From: Cliona cf. orientalis
Taxonomy: Eukaryota > Porifera > Demospongiae > Clionaida > Clionaidae
Assembly (NCBI GenBank): GCA_963930775.1
Contig: OZ005705.1
Coordinates: forward strand, 7,006,001-7,070,000
DNA: 64,000 bases
Reading direction: 5' to 3'
Each line of letters begins with the position of its first letter. Positions within the stretch are counted from its first letter, which is position 1. Positions 43,101 to 58,100 of this stretch are shown here, in pieces. The notes under the pieces were generated by a model that was not told the origin of the DNA, searched no databases, and saw only the letters and a list, made by a program, of their open reading frames with translations. The translations under genes and the position numbers were made by a program.

Positions 43101-46100
43101 AATCTAGAGTAAATAATTACACTTAATGCAATTTCAAGTTTTGCTCAGCCACTGATGAAAATTTTCAGGATATTGCTCTACTTTTTGTTAGCCTGCTTAC
43201 CTTTCCCTGTGGTCCGCTGGACTGCCAGTAGGTTGAGTGTATACCATCAGTGAGTCTGTTGGCCTGGCTCTCGTTGCTTGAGACAGAGAGGTGGCGGACG
43301 ATCTGGTCCCAGTCCATCACTATCATACCACCTCGCATCTTCCTCTTCTTACGCCTAACAGGGCAAAGAAAATCACCAGGTCATGTAGCCATAAGAATCT
43401 CAATACGGCTTATGGTAATTATGTATGGCTATTAAATTGCCACTTTCAGTCTTCTTAATAAGACAAAGCTTAATGCAGATTTGTTATAGTACACGTACAC
43501 ATAACATGAGTGATGCATTATACTTTTGTGAAATCTCAGTACTATTTAAGTTTGAGCAAAATGCCTCATTTCATGACTACTGCAGGATTTTGGGTATGCA
43601 TACTCTTGTAGGGAATAATTCCTTACATACCTTAGAGCTCTTCTTCTCGACCTCGGTGAGCCCACGAAGACGGCAGGTTGCCCCTGGTCGTCAATCCTCT
43701 CGAAGGCGTGGTTATGAGACTGACCCTTGTCAAAGCAGGCCTGACAGAAGTCAAAGTCAGCACAGACCTGGCAGTGGTAGCGAGGTCCCTCCAGGGGAAA
43801 CATGTTGCAGCCGTTACACCTGGGGTGGAAGGGAATAATATAATAATATTATTATATCATAATTATGGAAACAATTAATTATTATACGATTCAGCAATAT
43901 TGTATAAAGATGAGGCCAAGAGACAAAAGTCCTTTATCTTGGTGAGACACACCACTGGTGGAAATCATCATAAAGAGCACAACCGCAACAATATACACAA
44001 AGTGTTGTACTACGTTGTGCACGACTTACATCACTAATATAAGTGGCTATACAAGTACACTCTTGTAACAGTACATGTAGGTCATCCATACTTGGGGGAT
44101 ACACCTGGGAAGTACCCTCTTCCTAATGGAAGGCCTTTATAAGCGCCTGCTTGGTCGACACGTCAGTAAGGATTAGAAAATACACACAACTATGAATTGC
44201 CTACCAGTACTCGTGGTTCTACTTTTGACTGTGACTGCTCAGGTCGCTGGAGACTGCAGTGTGTACGACACCCCACAGTCAAGCTCTACTGATCGATGCC
44301 GTCAGGTGCAAGAATGCATTGACGATGCCTTTTTCGTGAATGAAAACAATCGATACTATCTCAATAGGATTTTTCGAAGTACTCAGTCACGTACTCCAGT
44401 TGCTCTGATTGTTAACTATCATGTGATAGGTCCACAAAATGGCAAAGCCAATGACAGTGACCTTGGTGTGAGTGCCAATGGCAGTGGAAGTGGCAGTGGA
44501 TTTGGCAGCACAGACGAAAGCAACGAGATGCCTATGAAAACTGAAGTGAATACAAGCTCATTCGAAACAGCTAATTATACAGAAGAAATTGGATGGAGCA
44601 CGACTGGCATATACAAAGCCATTAGACCTGAGGTTCTAATAGCTCTGCAGCCTGCATGGTACTGGTACACGCTAGGATTCGCTATTGATAATTACAGCTT
44701 TCCAAGATCACTTGACCTTGTAATAGATGTCACAAAATGTACCAACTCATTGGCTGATATCACTCGCTCTGAAGTCAGAGAAGCTCTGGAGCATCTTACC
44801 ATGAGAGTAAGTAGTCATGGCAATAAAATAATAATATATTTATTATTATACACATGTAGCTGAACTACAACGTTACGGGAGAATTGGCATATATTTGCAA
44901 TACGGACACCAATTCACTTCAGAAAGAAGAAATAAACCTATTTATGATCATATTACTGCTGGGTATCTTCCTATTTGTGCCATTGACACTTTTACTCCCC
45001 AAGTTATACCGTACACACAGCAAAATGCTCAAAAATTCTTGGGCTGCCGGAATCTTTTATCTAATATTTGAAGGAATTTTCCATTATAATTTCCGAAAAC
45101 ATTATTTAGAGAGAGATCTTTATTCAAATATACAGATAACATTAGAATGTGTAATAATTGTGGTCGGCTTGTTTGGTGTATTGTATGGCCTCGCAATAGC
45201 ACGCTACCATGGCAAACATCTGGGCTGGTGTCTAAACTTTTGTTCCCTCTACATATTTGTCGTATTCTTTGCAGCATACCCACTTCCAATGTTGATTGAA
45301 GCATTCATTTACCCAACAGAAATCATATCAGCCATAGGCTTCATTATGATTCTTATTGCCATCTTCTCTGCTATTTGCACTATACAAATAATACGTTATA
45401 CAAGATTAATTGGTTCAAACAGCAAGTCCATAACCATATTAAGCACCTGGAGCCATCTACAATTGCTACTCTTGGTGATCTGTCTTTATCACTCATATTC
45501 TATAGTGTATGCCTTACTTGTACTCTACTTGTCATTACTGAAACTGCTTCTAGAGTCCCCAATCAGTCAATTATTCCAATTAATACTCATCATACTTCCC
45601 ATCATAGTTGGAATCGGCAGTTTTATTTTACGAAATAAACTGGGAAGTAAAATGAAGCCCAAACAACCGAAGGAAAACACTGATTCAAAATTAAACAGAG
45701 ATAATAGTGAACGGATTAATGAGGAAGACGATCAGACACAGGATTCCATAAACACCCGTGAGCAAAACCAGCCAGAGAGCAGACAGCTACAGAAAAGAGT
45801 ACGAGTGGCTACTCAGCTACGTGACAGACAACAGACGCCACAAGAGAGCTCTCGGGAAATACGAGTGCAAGTTGAAGTTGAACCAAATCAGGAGGACACT
45901 GATAATATGGATGAATCCATCGTGTAGTTACATGTATCTCACAAAATACATGAATACACACATGCATGTTCATAAGCTACACACAGTGCTGTATACAAAT
46001 ACTTTTATTCCCCAATTTGAGTGCTTTACTGCTATATTAATTTTGTAATGTGCAATGTGTAAAAATCTTGTGCAATACCCAGCTATTTTTCATATCTCAC

Positions 46101-49100
46101 AAAGGCAAGGGGGAATTTTTGGAATGGAATTCATACATACCGTAGGTTTTAATTGTGTAGTTTAATAATTGCGTTCTAGTCAAGTCAGGCCAAATTGCGA
46201 ATCCAATAATTGCGATGGACGACCCCGTACCGTACAGTAGTATACATGCACGTTTATGTTTGCGAATCTATTAATTGCGAAATGTAGAAAAACTCGCAAT
46301 TCGCAATTAATAGATACTCGCAATTAAAACCCGACCTACGGTACTCATCAGCACTGACACTAATTGATCATAAATATCACAATCAGCAAATGGGGTGTGT
46401 CAATTGTATAGCAGCAGTAATAATTATTCTGCCATACACTCGCAAAAGAGGGCAAACTCCATCCACCACCTAGTTTAGCCTTGATTTCCTCCCGAGATCC
46501 AAAATTTGAAAGGGTGTCTACCGAACACCAAGTGTACACAATTATTAAATGCTATACAATGTTGGTATCTAAAGTCACTCAACATGTATAATACAAGGTT
46601 CATGCACGAAATAGCTCAGTATTCAATACAGCATGAGTCTAATTATTTTGATCTATCTCAATCATGTCAAAAGATGACCGTGTGTACACCAGTGCATTTT
46701 TGCAAGGCGTCTCTTCGTTTCTCCCGAGCATTGTACTTAAGGTGATCAGCTATTTCGCCAAAAACAAGCTCACCGCAAATAGAAGAGCAAAATATGAGAA
46801 GAAATTAAGTTCCTCAAGCACTGATAGCGAAAATGAATCAGCCTAATTTCTACTTTAAGTTAAAACATCGGAAGTATAAACATCGTACAGCACATCATCA
46901 AAGTGCACATACAGCAAATTAGATTCCTTCATGCATTCTATATTATGAGCTTTTGAAATAGGTGAATATGCCATTAATTGTTGAAATATTTTCGTATAGC
47001 ATGGCCAGTGTAAACCAAACCCTTGTCGAAGCAGGCCTGACAGAAGTCAAAGTCAGCACAGACCTGGCAGTGGTAGCGAGGTCCCTCTAGGGGAAACATG
47101 TTGCAGCCGTTACACCTGGGGAAATAATTACCGGGTATGGCTTGGCCAGCTATGGTATGCAGTATGATAAGCAGTAATAATATAATCAGGAATTATTGTA
47201 TATTCATAAGTTGCTGTCTGGTATCCATTAATGGATACTGTGACGGTGTACAGGATTGAAATATTTCGCAAGAGTTGAGAAAAGGCATGAATACCAATTT
47301 GATCACTACAAAGACAACACCTCACATGAATCTCATTAAGACTGCACAGTCAGAAAATTTTTTACACCCACACAACTATGATAGTTACTACTACTGATGA
47401 GATTTATCATGGGAAAACACCTGGGGCAACCCCTTCCTTGCTGAATAGTAAGGTGCTGGGGTTACCATGAATTCAAGAGACTGGAGTTTGATAAACAAGT
47501 ATATAATATGTTTTTGGACCCTTAGCTATTGTATAAGCAGTCATGAAGAAGGCAAGCAAGTATCATCATCTTGCAGTGATTGCGGTGTTTCTGCTATTAT
47601 TGCAATCAGTTCAAGATGTACCTGAATGTAGAGTAAGCATGTCCCATCTGTTTATAAATCCTGAAACTATATTGAGATGCATCGAAATTGAAGATTTATT
47701 TGAAGGAGCTCTTTTAGAAGGGAAAGTTAATTCCTATACTTTAAGAAAGACATTTCTTTCAAGTTTACACCCTTCACCACAACTACTCAATGTGAGGTAT
47801 TACGTTTTTGACACATCATCACACTTTCTTAGCATCATTGAAGCTGTATGGAGTAGCTCACAAGTTTTCACCATCATTGATCCCACAATTCTTCATGATT
47901 TTCAATCAGGGATCATGACACTGGTGTACCATATGGAGGGAATTTTACTTCCTAAAAGAATTCCCATTTACTTGAATCTTACCAGTCACCCTGGTTTGAC
48001 TGAAAATGAAATTAACCATGGGATCATATCAATTACGGAAAAGGTAAATCATATACTGATATCATGATAGCATAATATTATTAATTTTTAATCATGCAGT
48101 TGAAGGCATATGCAATCCATCAAGACAAGTTGAAAAATTGGAATGGACAAGATAAGGGCTATGTCATCATAAGTACAACTCCACATGCATTCAGTGTAGC
48201 TGTTCTGATTCCTATTGCAACTGTATTATTCCTTATCGTTGGAACAGCTTTTTCCTGGAGAATGGTACGAAAATTAAGCAAATTAGACGAAAGTTATGAA
48301 ACGGATGTCAAAATTAGCCTTTTCTGGTCCTTTGTACGCATGATAGCCATCACAAACACACTTGATATTATAGTCCTTCTTGTTTTATCTCTGTTCAGAG
48401 TGATAGAATCTAGAACATCTTATATTGTGATAAAGATAGTGTCCGGTATAATTACAGCCACAGCAGGAGCAGCACTTGGGTTTTGTTCCAGTGAAGAGAA
48501 TTTTCCAAAAAGTCTTAGTCTCACCTCTGACCCATTCTGTTGCTGCTCACTTTCAGTAGCAAAGAGAATGGACCGAGCTATCACTGTTTGTAGTATTTTT
48601 GTTTTTGTTTATTTGATTGGAATCAGCATAATATCAACAACAGCTCTAATGGCAGTTTATCCAATTCTTGTGCTTTCAACGGTTACATACATCGTGACTT
48701 CAATATTTAGCATGGTTTCTCTATTGGCCATACCCAATTCACTTGGATTGGTAATGTACAGGTGGAGGACAAGTCGAAATGATGCTGAATTAAGGAAACA
48801 TCGCTTGCGTCTTTGTGATAGCTGTTTGTACATCACCAGCATAATCGCCTTGAACTTATTGAACTTGATATATCTATTGATCCTTTCAAAGGTAGACAAT
48901 ACCAGTGATCTTCTAAATGATCTCGCTTCCTTTCTCCCTAGCTTTATATTTGGGGTGGTAGGCTACATAGCCAAAAAGAAACTGACAGCAAACAAGAGAA
49001 AAAATTTTAAGGAACAGCTAAGTATCGATAGTGAATACATGCCATCATCATCAAGACGCAAGGAAAAAATTGAAATGTCCCCCTTAGTACTCGAAGAAGA

Positions 49101-52100
49101 ACAGATGCCAACTAGCTCTGATAATGAAAATGAAACCACCAAACTCCTTACCAATACTGAAGAAACGGAATTATGATACCAATAAATACTGTAGAATCCC
49201 GCGATTACGCCCCCCCTCGCACATAAGCCCCCCCCCCCCCCTGTATTTATGGTAATAATAGCACGCCAACCAACTTATTATTATATTGGTGAAAGAAGTT
49301 GATTTGTTGGTAGGTTGGAGTATGGTCAGATTGTGCAATGTAGTAGCTGTTGCGCAATGTGCCACAAAAGAGTTGTCTTACAATTATTTGTAAAAATGAT
49401 CCAGTCCATAAACAATTGATGTTGATATTCAATGCAGGGTTAGTGCATTCACACAATTTGAATTGCTGTATATGCATAATATAATATTATAGCCCACGTT
49501 CAGGCAACAAGTATAGGGTATTTCCCTGGGAAACTACCTAGCCCTCAATCTTACTACATATACTACTGCCTCCAGATGTTGGGCACTTCTTTCCAAAAAC
49601 GTCAACAATGCAGTACCTGCTGCAAGTGGTCTCGCTGTGCATTCTATTTGGATACAGTCAGAGCCAGTGTGAAGTACTAGGCATTGATAGAAATGATGTG
49701 TCTGACATACGCGACTGCCATAAGATTTATACTGTTCTTGAGGAGGCGCTGATCAGTGACGCAGATAACCTCTACACTCTACAAGAGGTCTTCTTTTCAA
49801 GTGAATACCGTCCTCCATCCATGTTGAAAATCGACTATCACATTGAAACAGCAGTCAACAATGGATCTGTATACATAGGTGCAATGATTTGGAGCAGATC
49901 AAGCCTCTTCAAATATGTTAGCCCTTTTGTTTTCTTCATCTGTGAGCCTGCTATTATTGCATTAGCCTTTGAAGCCATCCATGTACAATTGATACCAGTT
50001 GAAATTGATCTGTTTCTGTCAGTCAATACAACCTTGCTACCACAAAATATCAGCAATATAGACAAAGAAGCTATACATGCCTTGTCTACTATCACATCAA
50101 GGGTAAGAGGAACTGTATGTATAATGAATCAAAGAAAATAGCCAATTATATAGTTTTAATACTAGTATGTGACTTTTTCCATTTTAGATAAAGGCATATG
50201 CCATATCTCAAGATAGACTCTCAACAAGATGGGACGGAAGCAATAATGGCTACACAATATATCCCAATGCTAACATGATAGAATCATTGGCCCCTCTGGT
50301 CTTATCAACAGCTCTATTGCTTATCTCTTCACTAGTGATGGCAAAATTTATAGACAGAAAATTTCATAGTCAAAGTGAATCAATACAGAAGCATCTACAT
50401 TCACTCTCGCTGTTCTATTCAGTAGGGACAGTAATGTTGGGTTTAAATGTTACTGAACTAGTTTGCAGCATATTCATTTTTTATGTATTTACGGGAAAGG
50501 AATTTTCATTGCTTCTTTCAACAAAAGGTATATACATAATGACTTATGTGATCATGACAATTTCTTTTGCAATTATTGGCTGGAAGAAAGCAAAGGTGTT
50601 TCCAATCTTTTCGTGTTGCTGCTGCTGTTGCTGTCTTCATTCTAAAGTACGGCACAAATTGATTCACTCGCTGATATTCGTAAGTGTCTCCAGTTTTGCC
50701 CTCTCACTTTTGATAAGCATTTGTCCAACACTTCTCTTAATCTTTGTCTACCCAATTGAGATAATCTCACTACTACTGTTCATTGGAACCTCTTTATTTT
50801 GTACAATATTTATTTTTGCTATCCTCATCTCGTTGGATATGATCAATGAAAGAGTAAAAGCTACATCAAAAGTACCATCCCAAGTAAATAAATTGATGAA
50901 ACCTCATGCTCTAAGATTTTTAAGGAGGCTACTTTACATGCTCCCATGCTTTGCCTTTATCATTCTCATGTTTGTCTACATGAAATTATTGACCAAAACT
51001 GACTACACTGGTTCAAGCAAGATTTTGCAAGCTATTTCATCACTATCCCCTTCACTGGGACTTGGAGCTGTGGGGTACTATGCCAGAAGATGGTTAAAGT
51101 ATTTTCACGAGCAGCACAGTGAAGAACTGACTTCAACAGTGGAGACGGATGATACCAAAGACACTGAACTAACACTGGTTGGTGACACTCAGTCTGAGGA
51201 TAAGAAGCAAGGAAATGCTGAAACTGAACTGAGTGCTAACAATAGTAAAGACGATGATGGCGAATCCACCCAGCTACTGGTGACAGTTGAAGTAGAAGAG
51301 AGTAATGTATGATTATTATTATTATAATGCTCTTGACGTATTAATTTTGGTATACACTGTCTGTATGCATGCACCTGGTACTTTCATAGACTAATAATTA
51401 TTATTCATTACATGGGAGTATGAATTGGTTGTAGGGGACTATACCTGGGGAATACCCTCTCAAAATTTTGCACTATATCTTTGCGCAAATTCGACTCCAC
51501 CTATAGTACCCCAAAATTATGGATCTAGCTACAGTTACGCTAATTTTTTCAAATCTGACATTGTCAACATTTGGCGATAGTGTTGGAGACTGTAATGTAT
51601 ATGATACTTTGCAACCAAGCTTCATAGATCGGTGTCGTCGGGTTCAAGACTGCGTCAACGAAGCCTTGTACAGTGACAAGAACAACTTGTATATCCTCGA
51701 TAAGATATTTTGGCACACTCAGTCACAGTCACCGATTGCACTAATCATTAACTATCATGTGACCACTAGCAACATCACCAGTGGCCACGATGGAGCCAGT
51801 GCTAGCAGTGGTGTATACTTTGATGACGGGAGTGCAGGGAGTTCAGAAATGACTGAAGAAGTCACCTACATAGAGCAAATTGGGTGGAGCACCACTGGTA
51901 TATACAGAGTGATAAGGCCTGTAGTTCTGGTAGCTCTTCAACCAGCATGGTACTGGTGGACTTTGGGATTTACTATCAATAATTATAGCCTTCCAAACTC
52001 AATACGCCTCAAATTGAATATTACTGAATGTGATTTGAGAGACACCACTCGACTGGAAGTAAAAGAAGCTCTAGAGTACCTCACAGTAAAGGTAACAATA

Positions 52101-55100
52101 TGCACAATATACCTTGTTACAGTACTGACCACAAATTATTTTAAAAATTTCCCATTATATATACGAAAGTTTTAAATGTGCCAGAACAACCTGCATGTTG
52201 AATATCTTGCTTTCTTCTTTGCAGCTAAGCTTTAATACCACAGGGAGATCAGCGTATACTTGGAATACAAATGTTTCCTCATATCAACCTCTTGAAATGT
52301 TACTGTTCATCATCATAGTATCCCTGGCTATATTTGCACTGCTACCAACTGTAATCATTCTGCTAACATTACAAGCTTATTATAACACAAGATACACTTG
52401 GGATACACGTTGCTTACAAATGCTTATCTGTACCACACTGGTTATTGAAACAGCTGCTCATTTTTTGTTAAAGGAGTATATAATGATAGATGTCTATGCC
52501 TATATACGAAATATAATTGCATATGGAATGATTGCCATTGGCACATTAGGCTTCATCTGTGGATTTCTAAGATCTGTATACTCCAGCTGTGACTGTATAA
52601 AAAAGGCCAGCTGTGACTGTATATTATTATGTATAGAAAAGGCGTTTATATTTGGAAATATTCTACTCACTGTCATATTAATTGCAACACACTCCTTTCC
52701 GGTACTGATCGAAGCCTTCATCTACCCAACTGAGGTCATAACAACAACAGCATTTATCATAATTGGTATTGCCAGCACCATAACGGGATATACTCTGCTA
52801 AAATGGTTCATCAGCGAGAATTTCGACAAATCTACCAGCAAGAAGAAAAAGAATATTAAGGGAAAATGCTGTTACTGTCTACAAATGTTAGTGATAGCAG
52901 TTTGCACCTATATCATTGTTCCTGTGTCAGTCTACCTGCTGCTTTTATTCTATTCAATACTACTAAAATTTCGTTCAGAGTCACCATCTAGCCAACTAAT
53001 CCAGATTCTGCTATCTTTTGTTCCACCATTCCTGGCTGGACTTGGAACATTTATGGTAAGAAAAAGGCTGGGAGGTCAACACATGATCAGAGTTGACAAG
53101 AAAAATAAGAAGAAAGATGATGATAACCAGCCGGAGCAGAATTGCCAATCCACAAGTACCCCAATCGACCCACCAAGTGACTCTGCTGATGATCAAGAAG
53201 AGGAGCAAACGGAAAATGAACGAGAAGAATCTAAAATTCAGCAACAAAGGCGAGTGAGCATCAATAGCTCCCAAGAAATGCAAGCAGCTGTGGTTGAAGT
53301 AGATATGCATCAGGAAAATGCACCAGAAACAACTGTTTAGTTATTATGTTATACGTAATGCTATCCCAAGTTAGCAGTGCCACAATATTAGTATACTAGT
53401 TAATTAGTCAAGTATACCCTGCTGTGATATTACTTAGGCCAGTTTGTTGTTGCTCAGATTTTCTGATCAAAACATTGGGTCGAGCGACCGAAAAAAAGAA
53501 AAAAGTAATTAAGTGGGAGTGGCTAGAAACTATATTTGAATTACTTCATGGTTTCATTGATAGACAGTGTCACGGTGTATTTTGTAAGTGACAGAAAAGA
53601 AAAGATCCTGGTCATTATTATCATTCCCTAGCCTTATATATTTATTTGGCTTAGAGTCTGTTTAACTTACAGACAGTATACATGGACTGTGCATGAGCCA
53701 TATAAAAAGGCTAGGAATTTTACTTCACATAAAAGTTTAGTGAGCAAGAAATTGAGTGATAGAAGATAAAAGATGGGCTAATAATATAATAAGCAAGCAC
53801 TTGCCATTAGACTAAGTGTCCCAGTCAACTTGTTTTTTTTTTCAGCTGCATGTGGCAAGGTCCAAGTTCTACAGTATTTGTTAACGGGTCGACACTGCGC
53901 ATGCGCATTAAATTATTTGCAGTAGATATACAGGTGCATGATCTGACAAATTTGGCAACAGCAATAAAATTATATTCATAGCCACGAGCATGCATGTATT
54001 CCCAATTATGAATCAGCTTTTGGTACTATCTTTACTTCGGGTATATCCCTGGGAAGTACCCAGACTTGCCAATGGATACCTTTTATAACTAGCATGGTGA
54101 CCTTATAACCGCCTGCTTGGTTAAGAAGTATTAAAAGGTACACAATTACTATGAATTGCCTACCAGTATTCGTGGTTCTACTTTTGACTGTGACTGCTCA
54201 GGTCGCTGGAGACTGCAGTGTGTATGACACCCCACAATCCAAGTCTACTGATCGATGCCGTCAGGTGCAAGAATGCATTGACGAAGCCTTTTTCATGAAT
54301 GAAAACAATCGATACTATCTCAATAGGGTCTTTCGAAGTACTCAATTACGTACTCCAGTTGCTCTGATTGTTAACTATCATGTGATAATTCCACAAAATG
54401 GCAAAGCCAACGACAGTGACCTTGGTGTGAGTGCCAATGGCAGTGGCAGTGGCAGTGGCAGTGGATTTGGCAGCGCAGACAAAAGCAATGGGATAATTGT
54501 GGAAGCTGAAGTGAATACAAGCTCATTTGAAACAGTAGAGTATACAGAAGAGATGGGCTGGAGCACCACTGGCATATACAAAGCCATCAGACCTGATGTT
54601 CTAGTAGCTCTGCAGCCTGCATGGTACTGGTGGAATATAGGACGTGCTATTGACAATTACAGCTTTCCAAGATTACTTCACCTTGTAATAAATGTCACTA
54701 AATGCAACTCATTGGGTGGTATCACTTGCTCTGAAATCAGAGAAGCTCTAAAGCATCTTACCATGAACGTAAGTAGTCATGACAATAAAGATAACAATAA
54801 TATAATATTATATCGCATTATTACAGCTGAACTATAATGTTACAGGAGAAATGGCATATATTTGGAACACTGACACAAATTCACTTCAGCAGGAAGAAAA
54901 ACTGCTATTTATCACCATAATAATACTGGGTATCTTCCTACTTGTGCCACTGACACTTGTACTTCCCAAATTATACAATACATACAGCCAAATGTTCAAC
55001 TGGTACAGTGGCGGCCTTGAAGTCCTTCTTTCCATCATAGTATTTATTGAAGTCCAATATTATTTTGCTTTCCCACTAGAGAGAGATCTTTATTCAAATA

Positions 55101-58100
55101 TACAAAGCAAGCTGGAATTTGTAATGATTGTGGTCATCTTGTTTGGTGGAATATATGGCTTCATAGTGGCATGCTACTATGGCAAATGTTCAACATGCAT
55201 ATTACGGAGCACTGAAAATTTTTGTTCCATCTACACATTTGTCACATGCTTTGCAGCATATTCACTTCCAGTATTGATTGAAGCATTTATTTACCCAACA
55301 GAAGTTGTATCAACCATAGGCTTTATTATGATTGTCATTGCCATCATCTCTGCTGGGCACACTATACTAAAACGTCGCACAAGATCTGGTTCAAATAGCA
55401 AGTCCACAAGCAAATCGACAAAATGCCAGTACCATCTACAAATGGGACTCCTCTGTGCCTGTCTCTATTTCATCATCCCCGCTGCAGTCTATGTACTACT
55501 CGTATTGTACTTATCACTGCTGAAACTGCTTCTAGAGTCCCCAACCAGTCAACTATTCCAACTGATACTCACCTTGGTGCCTGTTATAGTTGGAATTTGC
55601 AGTCTTTTAATACAAAAGAAACTGGGAAGCAAAAAGAAAGCCAACCAACCGGATGAAAACACTGATTCAGAATTTAGTGGTGATAATAGCACCCGTGAAC
55701 AAAACCAGCCGGAGAGTAGACAGCTACGGAGATGGGTTGAAGCAGCTACTCCGCCATGTGAGAGACAACAGACACCACAAGAGAGCTCTCAGGAAGCACA
55801 AGTGCCAATTGAAACTGAACCAAATCAGGATAACACTGATAATATGGATGAATCCACCATAATATAGTTATCTCACAAATACATGAATACACACATGCAC
55901 ATTCATAAACTACACACAATGCTGTATACAAATACTTTTCCCCCCAATTTGGGTACTTTGTGCTGTCCAGTGTACCCTTCACCCCCACCCCTCATTTTGG
56001 ATGAAAATTATTCCATGCTATATTAATTTGTAATGTATAAAAAATCTTGTGCAATACCCAGCTATTTTTCATATCTCACAAAGGCGAGGGGGAATTTTTG
56101 GAATGGAATTCATACATACTCATCATGCAGCACTGACACTAATTGATCATAAATATCACAACCAACAAATGGGGTGCGTCAATTGTATACCATCAGTAAT
56201 AATTATTCCACCATACACTCGCAAAAGAGGGCAAACTCTGTCCACCACCTAGTTTAGCCTTGATTTCCTCCCAAGATCCAAAATTTGAAAGGGTGCCTAC
56301 CCAACACCAAGTGTACACAATCAATACAATGTTGGTATCTAAAGTCACTCAAATGAGCATATAATATTATTATAATGTTCATGCATGAAATAGCTCAGTA
56401 TTCAATACAGTGATACAATAATCCGTTCAGGCACCTATTCTCGAAAATCACCTGACCCAACTATAGTGCATTCATGATATTACAAGAAAATCTACAGTAA
56501 CTCTGGTGACAGTATTTTTTTAAAACAAGGTGCAGTCAAGATGGAAACAGGTTACTGCCTGCTGATAATATATTTCCTACTATTATCGCTATCAACCCGA
56601 GGTTTCACATCTACCTGTGGGGCTTACAATGAGAGACTAAATAGTACCGATATTGAGAGATGCAGAAAAGTGGAGAAAATATTTGAAGATGCTCTCCTGA
56701 ACAATGAAAACAACCTCTACATCTTGAGAACTGCATTTCTCTCCAGCTCAAATCCGTCACCACACATGCTTAACGTGAACTACAGTTTCAACGATGCAAG
56801 CTGTGATATTGCTTTGTGGAGTAGCTCACGAGTCTACACAGTTATGGATCCAGCTATTCTTCACAATCTACAGTCTGGAATCATGGCATTTATCTACTAC
56901 TTGAATGGAATTTTGTTTCCCCAAACTATTCACCTTTACTTGAATATTTCAAAGAATCTTCTTCCTGACCAGGAAGAATATGATTATGGCATCCTGACAA
57001 TCACAGAAAAGGTAGACCAGAGCTGTGTATTCCCATAATTTTATATATAATACTTTTATGTCCATTTTTGTAGCTGAAACCATATGCCATCTATCAGGGC
57101 AAGCTAAGCAACTGGAATAGACAAGATAAGGGCTACGTACTTTTACCAAAGAGTACTAGATCACAACTACAAGTAATAGTGGTATTCCTTGCATTTGCAG
57201 CAACAGTGTTAATTATCATTGCATATGCATAGAAGTTGACAAGGTGGCTAAGTAGGATAAAGGAAGGTTATGATTCAGATATCAAACTGACTCTGTTTTG
57301 GTCCTTCATGTATGTGCTATTTGTTACAAATGCTAGCGACACAATTTTCTCATGGTATATGATGAACTTAATGGAACCAAGCAAACTATATATCATACCT
57401 AAGATGGTATTTTCTATGATCATTGCAGTATTTGGGACAGCTATTGGTTTGTTTACAGCTGAAAAGAACATCCCAAAATTTCCCACACTACCTGAACCTC
57501 AAGAAGAATGCTGCCTCCCATTGTGGTGCAGAAAGAAGGTGGACTATACCTGTGCAATGTGCAACACCTTCCTATTTGTATACTTGACTGGCATCAGTGT
57601 CATATCAACTTCAGCTTTGATGGTGGTGCATCCAATACTTGTGCTGTCAACAGTTGCATACGTCATAACTTCACTGTTTAGTATAGTTGCACTGTTGGCC
57701 TTAACAGGACTCACAATAAAATGGTTGTCGATACCCAGAGATTGTGCCGACTCTCAACAAATTAACTACTCTCAACTTTATAATGGCTGTTTACAAATCA
57801 CTGGAATAATTGCCATGAGCCTAATAATTTTGATCTATCTCATAATCATGTCAAAAGACGACCGTGTGTACACCAGTGCATTTTTGCAAGGCGTCTCTTC
57901 ATTTCTCCCGAGCATTGTACTTACGGTCATCAGCTATTACGCCAAAAACAAGCTCACCGCAAATAGAAGAGCAAAATATGATTAAGAAAAAGAAGTTCCT
58001 CAAGCACTGATAGTGAAAATGAATCAGCCAAATTTCTACGTAAAATTGATAGTTAAACATCGGAAGTATATATAAACATCGTATAGAACGTCATCAAAGC

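Larger units (their letters stand above)
44090..47018. repeat. Segmental duplication, copy A
   Basis: Promoter motif, gene, 3' flank and a gene remnant are colinear with 54036-58222. Shared anchors include GCGCCTGCTTGGT upstream, the 3' flank AGCTATTTTTCATATCTCAC (46081 and 56061) and TTCGTATAGCATGGCCAGT (46991 and 58193). Copy A differs by a MITE insertion and a deletion of about 1.4 kb in the second gene. Confidence 0.85.
53341..54150. other. Spacer and upstream region of array gene 5
   Basis: 810 bp with no open gene. Contains an NRF1-like palindrome (53896-53907), a block (about 53958-54035) that recurs near 60440-60570, and the shared promoter motif at 54048. Confidence 0.6.

Noticed and set aside
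44104-44117. Calling the array motif a proven NF-kappa-B or EBF site
   Set aside because: Only single copies match either consensus fully; the shared form fits neither exactly.
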